From positions 21,800-85,799 of the forward strand of contig JAFYLH010000024.1 of assembly GCA_017537175.1 (NCBI GenBank): 64,000 nt of DNA, in the 5' to 3' direction. Under the pieces are notes generated by a model. The model was given only the letters and a program-made list of their open reading frames with translations. It did not search any database and had not been told where the DNA came from. The stretch comes from Clostridia bacterium. Its GTDB lineage: Bacteria > Bacillota > Clostridia > Oscillospirales > CAG-272. The first letter of the stretch is position 1. Every line of letters begins with the position of its first letter. This document shows, piece after piece, positions 17,315-25,216 of the stretch. The position numbers were made by a program, and so were the translations under genes.

Positions 17315-17351
17315 AAGGCTTTTCGTTGAAAAACGAAAAGCCTTTGTTTTT
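17315..17351 (+). terminator. Terminator of mgsA (possibly bidirectional)
   Basis: AAGGCTTTTCGTT pairs with AACGAAAAGCCTT, followed by TGTTTTTTATT. It lies between the convergent mgsA and GH24 genes. Confidence 0.85.
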
Positions 17352-18670
17352 TATTCTAATCCATCAAATTGCATAAGCATTCTTGCGGTCTGCGCTCTTG
17401 TGGCTGTGGACTTAGGATCAAGATAGGTTACACCGTTACGGTCGATACCCGAGATAATTCCCTTTTCTACCGCCCAGCAGATGGGTGCTACCATCCAGGA
17501 GTTGGATTTGAGGTTAAGCACCTCAAAATCTCCGTAATCGGTGAGATCGGCACTACCCATTATATCCATTCCGATCTGCTCGGCATAGAGATACAGAAGT
17601 CTTGCAAGAGCGGCGCGCTGTATAGGCTGACCCGTACCGAAGCGCTCCGGAGAAACACCGCTTACAAAGCCGCTCTGAACTGCCCAGGTAACCGCGCCCG
17701 AGTACCATTGACCGGTCTTGACATCCTCAAAGCCGCTTTCGATATCCTTATATGTATCGGTGTTTACATCCGCAATATTGGCAAGTATAAGCACAAACTG
17801 CTCTCTTGTAACATTGGTGTTAGGCGAAAAGACCTTTTCGCTCATACCCTTCATATATCCCTTTCCGACACAGAACTCCACCTCGTCTGCATACCAAGCG
17901 GTACTCTTAACATCATTAAATCCGCATACAGGGTAGCTGGTAGTTCCCTTAATGAACATATCCGCCTCTAAGTTTCTGCGGTAGATAAGGCCGTTTACAA
18001 CCTCTCCGCCGGCAGAAACAAATTCAAGGAAGGCATCCCTGATCTGCTGCTCGCTGTAGCCTACGATACCGTCAAGGAGAATGGTGCGCAGGTCAAAATC
18101 GTCGGTTCTTATCCATATATTGCCCAGATTGTATGTAAAGCTTACAAGGGCATCGTACTGAGACTGGGTAAGCTCGATATTGTTGTTTATTATAAATGAA
18201 TCGACATATGCCTCGTATTTTGTTATTACTTCGCACAGCAGTGCCGATGCTTCCGGTTCGGTTATGCCGTTGGGATAATCATTTTCTCCGCAGGCAGTTC
18301 CGTAGCCTATAGACCACTGCTTGTAGTCCCAGTATTTATACTGATAATAGCCCTCAAGCTTTTTTATAAGAGCAAGGCCGTCCTCGCTTAAGCTGAAGCT
18401 CTTGCCGTCAATACGTACGGCATAGTTAAGGCTTATCCAGCCTGTCTTGCCGTTATAGTCGATACGACCCCAGTTGTTGTCAGATACCTCAAGCACAGTA
18501 ACACGGTCTCCGGAATAGAGAACTCCAACATAAGAGTTTGAAGATCCCGGACCCGAACGCACATTAAGGGAATTGGCATAAACAACATACTCACCTGCTC
18601 CCGAGGGGGCAGCAAATACTGCTATAGGCAGGACAGAGAGTATAAGCAGAATGCATATAATTTTTTTCAT
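17351..18670 (-). CDS. Secreted GH24 muramidase with SH3 and SLH domains
   Basis: The 439-residue protein has a signal peptide (1-20), a bacterial SH3 domain (about 27-86, LNVRSGPGSSNSYVGVL), a phage-lysozyme-type GH24 domain (about 92-245; catalytic E106 in IKKLEGYYQYKYWD, then SIGYGTACG) and S-layer-homology repeats (about 253-439, for example FNDVKSTAWYADEVEFC). It cleaves peptidoglycan and is held on the cell surface, probably in wall turnover. The start at 18670 has AAAAGGTG 5 bases upstream and begins the signal peptide. A frame extending to 18763 only translates AATTGCGAATTGA-type repeats. Its transcript has a structured leader of about 125 bases. Confidence 0.88.
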   Translation of the reverse strand: MKKIICILLILSVLPIAVFAAPSGAGEYVVYANSLNVRSGPGSSNSYVGVLYSGDRVTVLEVSDNNWGRIDYNGKTGWISLNYAVRIDGKSFSLSEDGLALIKKLEGYYQYKYWDYKQWSIGYGTACGENDYPNGITEPEASALLCEVITKYEAYVDSFIINNNIELTQSQYDALVSFTYNLGNIWIRTDDFDLRTILLDGIVGYSEQQIRDAFLEFVSAGGEVVNGLIYRRNLEADMFIKGTTSYPVCGFNDVKSTAWYADEVEFCVGKGYMKGMSEKVFSPNTNVTREQFVLILANIADVNTDTYKDIESGFEDVKTGQWYSGAVTWAVQSGFVSGVSPERFGTGQPIQRAALARLLYLYAEQIGMDIMGSADLTDYGDFEVLNLKSNSWMVAPICWAVEKGIISGIDRNGVTYLDPKSTATRAQTARMLMQFDGLE

Positions 18671-18724
18671 AAACACCTTTTTTACTTTTACCCAAGGCAG
18701 AGCCTCTTGGCACTCCTTTCGGGT

Positions 18725-18765
18725 GCAATTTTCAATTCTCAATTCGCAATTCTCAATTCGCAATT
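18725..18765. repeat. AATTGAG/AATTGCG heptamer repeats in the GH24 leader
   Basis: On the minus strand this reads as successive AATTGCG/AATTGAG heptamers. A similar AATTGAG tract lies at 21121-21146 over the stop codon of the ABC transporter gene. Confidence 0.75.
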
Positions 18766-18801
18766 AAAGGATGATTTTTCTCGCGAAAAATCTCCTTTTA
18801 A

Positions 18802-18830
18802 ATTATACTACAAATATCGGATTCTGTCAA
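18802..18830 (-). promoter_or_regulatory. Consensus promoter of the GH24 gene
   Basis: Minus-strand TTGACA (18825-18830), 17-bp spacer, TATAAT (18802-18807): both hexamers match the consensus. Confidence 0.88.
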
Positions 18831-18837
18831 CATAACA

Positions 18838-18868
18838 CAAAAAGCAGCTCGTTTGAACTGCTTTTTGT
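18838..18868 (-). terminator. Terminator of the TIR gene
   Basis: Minus-strand AAAAAGCAG pairs with CTGCTTTTT around TTCAAACGAG; the stem's own U-run serves as tract. Confidence 0.75.
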
Positions 18869-18878
18869 GCTTATATTA

Positions 18879-21005
18879 TCAATAATCCTTAGGCTTACCG
18901 CAGTTGGAGCATTTCTTGGTAAACAGACCCTTAAAGGTACCGCCGCAGTAAGGACAGAGTCCCTCTCTGCGTCTTTGTTCTGCAACTCTTTCCATTTCTT
19001 TTTTCTTTTCAAGAGCGATACGTTCTTCCTCAATTCGCTTTTCGCGGGCAATACGTTCCTCCTTGATTCGCTTTTCGCGGGCAAGACGTTTCTCTTCTTC
19101 TAAATTATCGAGATCATTGAATAATTTAAAATTGCTTACATCACATCGACCGCATTCGTTACTACCCACCGCTACAACTCTGCCGTCTGAACGTAAACCT
19201 ACTGTGTGACGATTTCCTGCACTGATAGCTACGATATCGGTCCAATCGGATACATTACATTGACCGTCTTTATTATCACCCACCGCTACAACTCTGCCGT
19301 CTGAACATAAACCAACTGTGTGACCATAGGTGGCACTGATTGCTACTATATCGCGCCAATCGGATACATCACATTCACCGTGATAATTGTAACCTACTGC
19401 AACAACACTGCCGTCTGAACGTAAACCTACTGTGTGATAATATCCTGCACTGATTGCTACTATATCGCGCCAATCGGATACATTACATTGTCTGTCATCA
19501 TTATCACCCACCGCAACTACGCTACCGTCTGAACGCAAACCTACTGTGTGACCATAGCCGGCACTGATTGCTGCTATATCGTGCCAATCGGATACATTAC
19601 ATCGATCATAATAGTTTTGTCCGGTCGCAACAACTTTGCCGTCAGAACGCAATCCTACCGTATGTGAGCCTCCGGCACAAACAGTACCCTTTACAGCTTG
19701 AAGTTTTTGACGGACTTTGTACAGTCTTTCTTTAACTTTTTCACGTGCTATGCGCTCTTCATCCACCTTTTTTTGATTACGCTCTTTGATTGCGGTGATA
19801 TAGCCCTCGAGAGTTGAACGCAATTTTGCATCACCGAAACGGATAGCCTTTTTGTAGTTGCTGTTCTCGTCAAAGGGGTCGGCTAACCCGGAAAACTCCT
19901 TCTCGTTTGATACCTTAAGCTCAACCATCAGCTTACCGAGATATGCTCTGCTGCACTCGGGGTCTATATCGAGAATACGCTCACAGTATTCAAGCGCACT
20001 CTGCCAGTCCATATCCTCAAGAAAAATAAACATACGTTTTATAAGCGCAGCAGTTTCTGCGTTAGCAGTATTTATGCCTGTGTCAGCCTCAGAAGATTTT
20101 GTTTTTTTCTGGGATGCGAACCTTTCTACATTACTTATGAGGTTTTTGAAGAAGGTCAACTCACCCATATTAAGACCCTGAAGATTTTTAAACTCTTTGG
20201 GCATATCATAGGCATCTATTCCCTTGTAACAAGGAATAAGGTGCTTTGTGTTATCCTTTGCCATCATCTGGAGATATCTTGACCATTCGTTCTTCACCCA
20301 TATGGCATCGTAATAGTCGTATTTGGTACCGATAGCCAGCATCACCTTTGCCGAGGAAAGAGCTGCATATATGTAGGGTTCGTATTCGCTGCCCGCCTTG
20401 TCACGAAGGGTAACACGGGAAAAGAATACTCTGTAGTCCTCCTTGATAAGCTCGGTATATATGTCTTGCGCCAATGAGGAATCCTCGGTACGGCTCTTGG
20501 TTATATCGTCTGTTTCTTTATAACAGATAAAGATATCGTAAGGCTCTTCCTTTTCTGCTACGGCAATTATACTTTGCTGGAGACGGTCGATTACCTTTGC
20601 CTCTTCACGGTAAACGTTTTTTGCAACGGCATCTGCATTTTCCACTGCCTGATCAAAATTGTCATCATCCATTACCGACACTGTACAGGTACGATGACAG
20701 GTAGGTATCTTTTTGCCTGTTGCAGGGTCATCCACATACTCTATACCGTATGCACAAAGCACAAGACCCCAGTATGCCTCTGCCTCCTCGGGAAAATCCG
20801 CAACGATAGATTCGTATATACCTGCAGCCTTATCAAATTCACAGGCAGCACGGAGTCTGCCGGCTCTGGCAAAGAGAGTTAGCTTTTTTTCGTCGTCTGC
20901 CTTGGGTATTGTCTGAAGAGTACCGCAGTATTCACATTCCGCAATGCTTGATCCCTCAACATAGTTAAGGTCACCGCCGCACATTTTACACTTGATGATA
21001 GCCAT
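18879..21005 (-). CDS. TIR-domain protein with zinc ribbons and five RCC1-like repeats
   Basis: The 708-residue cytoplasmic protein starts with a zinc ribbon (CKMCGG...CEYCGT, residues 6-28) and a helical region found in many gut Firmicutes TIR proteins (EAEAYWGLVLCAYGIEYVDDP). The TIR domain spans about 155-290 (YDIFICYKETDD, GSEYEPYIYAALSSAKVM, WVKNEWSRYL); a glutamate at the usual catalytic position lies in the GSEYEP segment. A basic coiled-coil linker leads to five 38-residue RCC1-type repeats (about 440-635, each with HTVGLRSDG and VVAVG), then a coiled coil and a C-terminal zinc ribbon (CPYCGG...CSNCGK). Signalling or NAD-consuming defence is possible but unproven. Confidence 0.85.
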   Translation of the reverse strand: MAIIKCKMCGGDLNYVEGSSIAECEYCGTLQTIPKADDEKKLTLFARAGRLRAACEFDKAAGIYESIVADFPEEAEAYWGLVLCAYGIEYVDDPATGKKIPTCHRTCTVSVMDDDNFDQAVENADAVAKNVYREEAKVIDRLQQSIIAVAEKEEPYDIFICYKETDDITKSRTEDSSLAQDIYTELIKEDYRVFFSRVTLRDKAGSEYEPYIYAALSSAKVMLAIGTKYDYYDAIWVKNEWSRYLQMMAKDNTKHLIPCYKGIDAYDMPKEFKNLQGLNMGELTFFKNLISNVERFASQKKTKSSEADTGINTANAETAALIKRMFIFLEDMDWQSALEYCERILDIDPECSRAYLGKLMVELKVSNEKEFSGLADPFDENSNYKKAIRFGDAKLRSTLEGYITAIKERNQKKVDEERIAREKVKERLYKVRQKLQAVKGTVCAGGSHTVGLRSDGKVVATGQNYYDRCNVSDWHDIAAISAGYGHTVGLRSDGSVVAVGDNDDRQCNVSDWRDIVAISAGYYHTVGLRSDGSVVAVGYNYHGECDVSDWRDIVAISATYGHTVGLCSDGRVVAVGDNKDGQCNVSDWTDIVAISAGNRHTVGLRSDGRVVAVGSNECGRCDVSNFKLFNDLDNLEEEKRLAREKRIKEERIAREKRIEEERIALEKKKEMERVAEQRRREGLCPYCGGTFKGLFTKKCSNCGKPKDY
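19105..19690 (-). repeat. Five tandem 114-bp units encoding RCC1-like repeats
   Basis: The protein-level units repeat every 38 residues with very similar DNA (recurring TCTGAACGTAAACCTACTGT on the plus strand). Such similarity means the units have been duplicated or homogenised recently. Confidence 0.85.
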
Positions 21006-21040
21006 TTAATGCTCCTTGATGATTATATTTGTTAAATTAT

Positions 21041-21069
21041 ATTATACAATAATTTTGGAAGTATTGCAA
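21041..21069 (-). promoter_or_regulatory. Promoter of the TIR/RCC1 gene
   Basis: Minus-strand TTGCAA (21064-21069), 17-bp spacer containing ACTTCCAAAAT, TATAAT (21041-21046). AAGGAGC precedes the start. Confidence 0.85.
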
Positions 21070-21073
21070 TATA

Positions 21074-21117
21074 TAAAAAAATGAAGCTTTTGACCTTTAA
21101 AAGCTCAAAAGCCTCAT
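21074..21117 (-). terminator. Terminator of the ABC exporter gene
   Basis: Minus-strand AGGCTTTTGAGCTTTT pairs imperfectly with AAAGGTCAAAAGCTTC and is followed by ATTTTTTTATA. Confidence 0.85.
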
Positions 21118-21120
21118 ATA

Positions 21121-21146
21121 ATTGATAATTGAGAATTGAGAATTAA
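21121..21146. repeat. AATTGAG heptamer tract over the exporter stop codon
   Basis: Plus-strand AATTGATAATTGAGAATT and another GAGAATT, AAGAATT follow. The exporter stop codon at 21143-21145 lies inside the tract. Confidence 0.75.
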
Positions 21147-23275
21147 GAATTCGGTCTCTTACCTCTCGGCGGCTTCATACCTTCCGGCGGTTTAAAGCCC
21201 TCGGGAGGCTTAAAGCCGTTAGGGGGGAATCCCTTTGGCGGGCGCATACCCTCGGGGGGCTTAAATCCCTCAGGGAACTTCATTCCCTCGGGAAATCTCA
21301 TACCCTGAGGAGGCGGAGGAAAGTCGGGTCTTGTACCCTCGTTTATCTCCTCCTCGGCAGTAGATATATATCTCTTTGCCTGAGTTGAGAAGAGGTTATA
21401 ATACTCGCCCTTGGCAGCCATAAGCTGCTCGTGGTTGCCCTCTTCGATAAGCTCACCCTCTTTAAGTACAAGTATCTTTGAGGCTACGGTTGCACTTGAC
21501 AGACGGTGGGATACAAATATGGTAGTCTTATCCTTTCTGAGCTTGTCAAACTGGCTGAATACCTCCTGCTCGGCTATGGCATCAAGGGATGCGGTAGGCT
21601 CGTCAAGGATAAGTATATCCGAATCGCTGTAGAAGGCTCTTGCTATAGACAGCTTCTGCCACTGACCTATAGAAAGCTCAATACCGTCAGACTCAAAGTA
21701 CCTCATAAGAGGTGTATCATATCCCTTGGGCAATGCTTCTATATATTCATGGGCATTGCTTGACTTTGCGGCTTCTTCTATCTCGGAGTCTATAATTCCC
21801 TTGTCGATATCGCCAAAGGCTATGTTTTCCTTGACATTTACCGCATACTTGCCAAAGTCCTGGAAGATGATACCGTACATCTTGTAAAGCTCTTCCACAT
21901 CATATTCACGGATATCCCTGCCGTCAAGGAGTATAACACCCTCGGTAGGGTCATAGAGTCGGGTCAGGAGCTTAATAAGCGTGGTCTTGCCCGCGCCGTT
22001 AAGGCCTACCATAACAAGGGTCTCGCCGGGGTTGATGGTCACATTGATGTTTTTGAGCACATCCCGCTCTGTTCCGGGATAACGGAAGGAAACATTCTTA
22101 AGCTCTATGGTATGTCCGCAATGTCTGTTTAAGGCTGCGGGCTTGGGGAGGATAGACTTGATGCGCTTTTTTTCCTGCATAAAGACGATAAGGTTGTCTA
22201 TAAACAGCGAGCCCTCATATACCGAGGATATAAGACCTACAAGGGTTCCAACACCTGCCGAAACAGAGGTCAGTGCTCCTGTGTAAAGTGAATAGTCACC
22301 TATCTGTCCGCTTCCCTGATACACGCGGTAAGCTATGAAGAAAAAGAGCATACCGTTGACCACCGAGGTCAAAAGGGTAAGTCCTATATTCCAGGCACCC
22401 TCACCTATTATAAGCTTCTTGATTCCCTTGAAATAGTTTTTGAATACCTTATTGTATCTGTCCACAAATATGTCGGAAAGACCAAACAGCTTGACCTCCT
22501 TGACCAGATCCTTGTTGACCTGAACCTCGGAATAATAGTTCATCTGGCGTCTGTCCTTGGAACGGAAGCGCATATAGTGAAAGTTCTTCTTTTTATAAAC
22601 AAAGGTTATAATGGCGCTGGGCACCGATATGAGTATTACCACCAAGGGAGCAACATAGCTTATTGCCACAAGTATAACTATAAAGCTGACGATGCTTATG
22701 ATGTTTGACACAAGGCTGAAGGTGGAGTTAAGGATATGTATAGGTCTCATACCCGCCTCGCGGTTGGCGTTCTCCAGCTTCTCATAGAACTCGGGCATAT
22801 CGTAACGGGCAAGGTCAATCTCCTTTGCCTTGCGCATTATCTTGACCTTGATGTGGTTGGTAACCACCTCACCCGATATGGAGGTTATCATATTGCTTAC
22901 CGAGGTCACAAGCTTGGTAAAGAACATATAACCGAACTGTAATGCCATAGGGATGGCTATGATACCCAAGAGATCTGTCCAGTTAAGCTCACGCTGCTCC
23001 ATAAAGAGCTTGGCAAGTGAGTTCAACAGATTTGCGGATATATATGAGCCTATTACCGGAGTGACACCGTTGAATATAGCCATAAATATCATTACAAACA
23101 AAAGAAGGGGTCTTGCCTCCCAGACAAGTCCGAAAATGTAAAATACCCTCTTGAAAAAGCCTCCAGTTACCTTTTTAAGATAAGGAAATACCTCTTTTAT
23201 ATTTTTTGGCTTTTGGGGCTTGAGAGAGTCATTTATCTCCCACGGCGGACGGCCGCCCATAGGTCCGGGTCCCAT
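21143..23275 (-). CDS. ABC exporter (fused membrane and ATPase domains) with proline-rich PEGM repeat tail
   Basis: The 710-residue half-transporter has a proline/glycine-rich start, an exporter-type membrane domain (about 45-370) and an ATPase domain (about 390-625) with Walker A GLNGAGKTT, signature LSIGQ and Walker B ILILDEPTASLD. The last 60 or so residues are an unusual cytoplasmic tail of repeats such as FPEGMKFPEGFKPPEGM. The substrate is unknown; peptides, lipids or drugs are typical. No second half-transporter is adjacent, so it may act as a homodimer. The start at 23275 has AGAGGTGA upstream. Its promoter region contains operator-like repeats. Confidence 0.9.
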   Translation of the reverse strand: MGPGPMGGRPPWEINDSLKPQKPKNIKEVFPYLKKVTGGFFKRVFYIFGLVWEARPLLLFVMIFMAIFNGVTPVIGSYISANLLNSLAKLFMEQRELNWTDLLGIIAIPMALQFGYMFFTKLVTSVSNMITSISGEVVTNHIKVKIMRKAKEIDLARYDMPEFYEKLENANREAGMRPIHILNSTFSLVSNIISIVSFIVILVAISYVAPLVVILISVPSAIITFVYKKKNFHYMRFRSKDRRQMNYYSEVQVNKDLVKEVKLFGLSDIFVDRYNKVFKNYFKGIKKLIIGEGAWNIGLTLLTSVVNGMLFFFIAYRVYQGSGQIGDYSLYTGALTSVSAGVGTLVGLISSVYEGSLFIDNLIVFMQEKKRIKSILPKPAALNRHCGHTIELKNVSFRYPGTERDVLKNINVTINPGETLVMVGLNGAGKTTLIKLLTRLYDPTEGVILLDGRDIREYDVEELYKMYGIIFQDFGKYAVNVKENIAFGDIDKGIIDSEIEEAAKSSNAHEYIEALPKGYDTPLMRYFESDGIELSIGQWQKLSIARAFYSDSDILILDEPTASLDAIAEQEVFSQFDKLRKDKTTIFVSHRLSSATVASKILVLKEGELIEEGNHEQLMAAKGEYYNLFSTQAKRYISTAEEEINEGTRPDFPPPPQGMRFPEGMKFPEGFKPPEGMRPPKGFPPNGFKPPEGFKPPEGMKPPRGKRPNS

Positions 23276-23293
23276 AAAAAATCACCTCTTAGA

Positions 23294-23366
23294 TTAGTTT
23301 GATGTCTAATTATATCAAACAAAAGAGGTGATTTCAATATATTTACTTAAGGATTAGACAGACTAA
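23294..23366 (-). promoter_or_regulatory. Promoter and candidate operators of the ABC exporter gene
   Basis: Minus-strand TTGAAA (23332-23337), 17-bp spacer, TATAAT (23309-23314). TTAGTTTGATGTCTAA at 23294-23309 overlaps the -10, and TTAGACAGACTAA at 23354-23366 lies just upstream; read on opposite strands they share TTAGTYTG...TCTAA. The spacer carries an AAATCACCTCTT tract complementary to the gene's own ribosome-binding region at 23279-23290, making a DNA inverted repeat around the -10. Confidence 0.65.
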
Positions 23367-23395
23367 ACTATATTCGTCATTATGCTACAATTAGT

Positions 23396-24199
23396 TTAAT
23401 AGTAAAAATCATGATTTCCTATACGGGTACAAAAGCGGCGGTTTTGTGCTATCCAGGAGCTTGTGGCTGTGCGGGGATTGAGAAAATACAATGCTCCGTC
23501 TACCTTTACAAAGCCCTCAAGCACCGCCTTTGCCGCCATAATACTCTCAGAGGTAGGCTCGTTATATATGCTGCCGTCGGATATAGGACTGAACTGTACT
23601 CCGTATTTTGTATCAAAGATAACAGCCTTTACGGTATCGGGAAACTCCTTTGCCTTGGTTCGGGCAAGGACAACATTGCCTACTCCCACCTTGCCCATAA
23701 AGCTCTCTCCACGGCTCTCGGCACTTATGATGCGTGAAAGCCAGTAGAGATCCTCTGAGTTATAATAGCTCTCTGCCGAAGAAAGAGCCTGTCCTCCGCC
23801 GCTTACCGTTACACGGCGGGTGCTTGAGTCCCAGGTGACATTGGCCGAAAGCATTTTTGCAAGCTCAGTAACAGGAGCGTATACCTTGCCGTTTTTATTG
23901 CTATTGATACCGTCTCTTGTAAGAACTCTTCCGTTGGCTACTATATAGGGCATACCCTGATATACGCTTGCATTAAGGTCAGTACCCGAGACTGTTGCGA
24001 TCTTTGCCTTATTGTCCCAGCCTACAGAGTAGCCCTCATACTGCCCTGTAAATTCTCTGACAGATGCATATGTAATGCCGTTTTCTATATAAGAGTCAAG
24101 TACTTGTCCGTTAACCGTAAGTGTATTGGCTGCTACGGGCAGACATAGAGTCATAATCAAAATGACAGTAATGATTGGTGTGATTATTTTCTTAATCAT
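23396..24199 (-). CDS. Secreted SleB-type cell wall hydrolase with copper-amine-oxidase-like N domain
   Basis: The 267-residue protein has a signal peptide (1-24), a copper amine oxidase N-terminal-like domain (about 26-135, two beta-rich halves ending VTWDSSTRRVTVSG), and a SleB/hydrolase_2 domain (about 145-267) with the glutamate E161 in LSRIISAESRGESFMGK and a following VGVGNVVLAR motif. Such enzymes are lytic transglycosylases; SleB proper acts in spore germination, but many paralogs act in vegetative walls. No spore genes are nearby, so a vegetative role is likely. GGAGGTG precedes the ATG. Confidence 0.88.
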   Translation of the reverse strand: MIKKIITPIITVILIMTLCLPVAANTLTVNGQVLDSYIENGITYASVREFTGQYEGYSVGWDNKAKIATVSGTDLNASVYQGMPYIVANGRVLTRDGINSNKNGKVYAPVTELAKMLSANVTWDSSTRRVTVSGGGQALSSAESYYNSEDLYWLSRIISAESRGESFMGKVGVGNVVLARTKAKEFPDTVKAVIFDTKYGVQFSPISDGSIYNEPTSESIMAAKAVLEGFVKVDGALYFLNPRTATSSWIAQNRRFCTRIGNHDFYY

Positions 24200-24324
24200 A
24201 AAACACCTCCTTTGCTATATCATAACACAAAAGAGCTGTCGAAAACAAATGTAATATATGGGAGGCGCGTCGCCTCACCCCCAAAACGCCCGTTAGTTTG
24301 ATTTTACAAATCACACGGAATATA

Positions 24325-24352
24325 AAAAGAAGCAGATATATTTCTGCTTCTT
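24325..24352 (-). terminator. Terminator of the nucleotidyltransferase gene
   Basis: Minus-strand AAGAAGCAGA pairs with TCTGCTTCTT, followed by TTTATA; it overlaps the stop codon. Confidence 0.8.
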
Positions 24353-25076
24353 AATGTATTCCCTTATATTCTTCTTTAACTCTATTATAGCTTTCAAGAT
24401 TACCTATATCATACCGCTTGCCGGGCATCTCCATAGCATAAACATCCGACTTTTTACAGAGCCATGCTACAAGGCTTCCGGGGGCATCATAGCCGCAGCC
24501 GTCCTCAAGAGCCTCACCTATACGACGGGCATCCTCCTTTGTATAGATATAAAAGGGCGGACATACCCAATGGGTGGCGGGTGTGGGAGATTTTTCGGTC
24601 ATATCGGTAACAAGGTCGCTTTGATCTACCGTCAACACTCCGCATTTAAGCAGCTTTTGGTCATCTGATTCATAGAATCGCATAACACAGGAGCTCTTTT
24701 TTTCTTTGTAATAGTCAAGAAATGAGCATAGTGAAAAATCAAGAAGATTGTCCCCTGCTATGACAAGCAGCTCCTCGTCAATGCCTAAGCTGTCTATTGC
24801 AAACTTGATATCCCTTACCGCACCTAAACGGGTCTCGTTTGTAAAAGTATTGTCGTTGACTACCCTTATTTTGCCGTGTGCCCATTCTTCAAAATGACAG
24901 GCAAACTTGCCGTTGGAGATAACTATATATTCGTCGATCATCCCCGAGCGATCAATATCCTCTATAAGATGATCAAGTATACTTTTACCGCCAACCTCTA
25001 AAAGCGGCTTGGGAAAATTCTCAGTCAGGGGATAGAGTCGGGTGGCATAGCCTGCCGCCAAAATAAGACATTTCAT
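24351..25076 (-). CDS. Sugar-nucleotidyltransferase family protein (NTP_transferase)
   Basis: The 241-residue protein starts MKCLILAAGYATRLYPLT, with the glycine-rich nucleotide-binding loop and the KPLLEVGGKSILDH motif of sugar-1-phosphate nucleotidyltransferases. VIAGDNLLDFS supplies a metal-binding aspartate and GKRYDIGNLESY is the usual C-terminal motif. It activates a sugar phosphate or phosphocholine-like alcohol; the substrate cannot be read. The start at 25076 has a perfect GGAGGTAATT upstream. It is divergent from the araC-type gene and each has its own consensus promoter. Confidence 0.9.
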   Translation of the reverse strand: MKCLILAAGYATRLYPLTENFPKPLLEVGGKSILDHLIEDIDRSGMIDEYIVISNGKFACHFEEWAHGKIRVVNDNTFTNETRLGAVRDIKFAIDSLGIDEELLVIAGDNLLDFSLCSFLDYYKEKKSSCVMRFYESDDQKLLKCGVLTVDQSDLVTDMTEKSPTPATHWVCPPFYIYTKEDARRIGEALEDGCGYDAPGSLVAWLCKKSDVYAMEMPGKRYDIGNLESYNRVKEEYKGIH

Positions 25077-25103
25077 ATAATTACCTCCGTTGATACTACA
25101 ACA

Positions 25104-25132
25104 AGTATAACACCAATAGCGCAAAATGTCAA
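25104..25132 (-). promoter_or_regulatory. Promoter of the nucleotidyltransferase gene
   Basis: Minus-strand TTGACA (25127-25132), 17-bp spacer, TATACT (25104-25109). Confidence 0.85.
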
Positions 25133-25143
25133 ATAATATCCTA

Positions 25144-25172
25144 TTGACATACAGGATAAAGTGGATTATAAT
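25144..25172 (+). promoter_or_regulatory. Consensus promoter of the AraC-family gene
   Basis: TTGACA (25144-25149), 17-bp spacer, TATAAT (25167-25172), both perfect. It begins only 12 bp from the opposing -35, so one bound regulator could affect both promoters. Confidence 0.88.
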
Positions 25173-25216
25173 TCATAATAGTATGGATATTTTGTTATAA
25201 AACATGGAGATTTTTT

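Noticed and set aside
18671..18763. N-terminal extension of the GH24 protein
   Set aside because: It only translates heptamer repeats (RIENCELRIENC) ahead of a clear signal peptide with its own ribosome-binding site.
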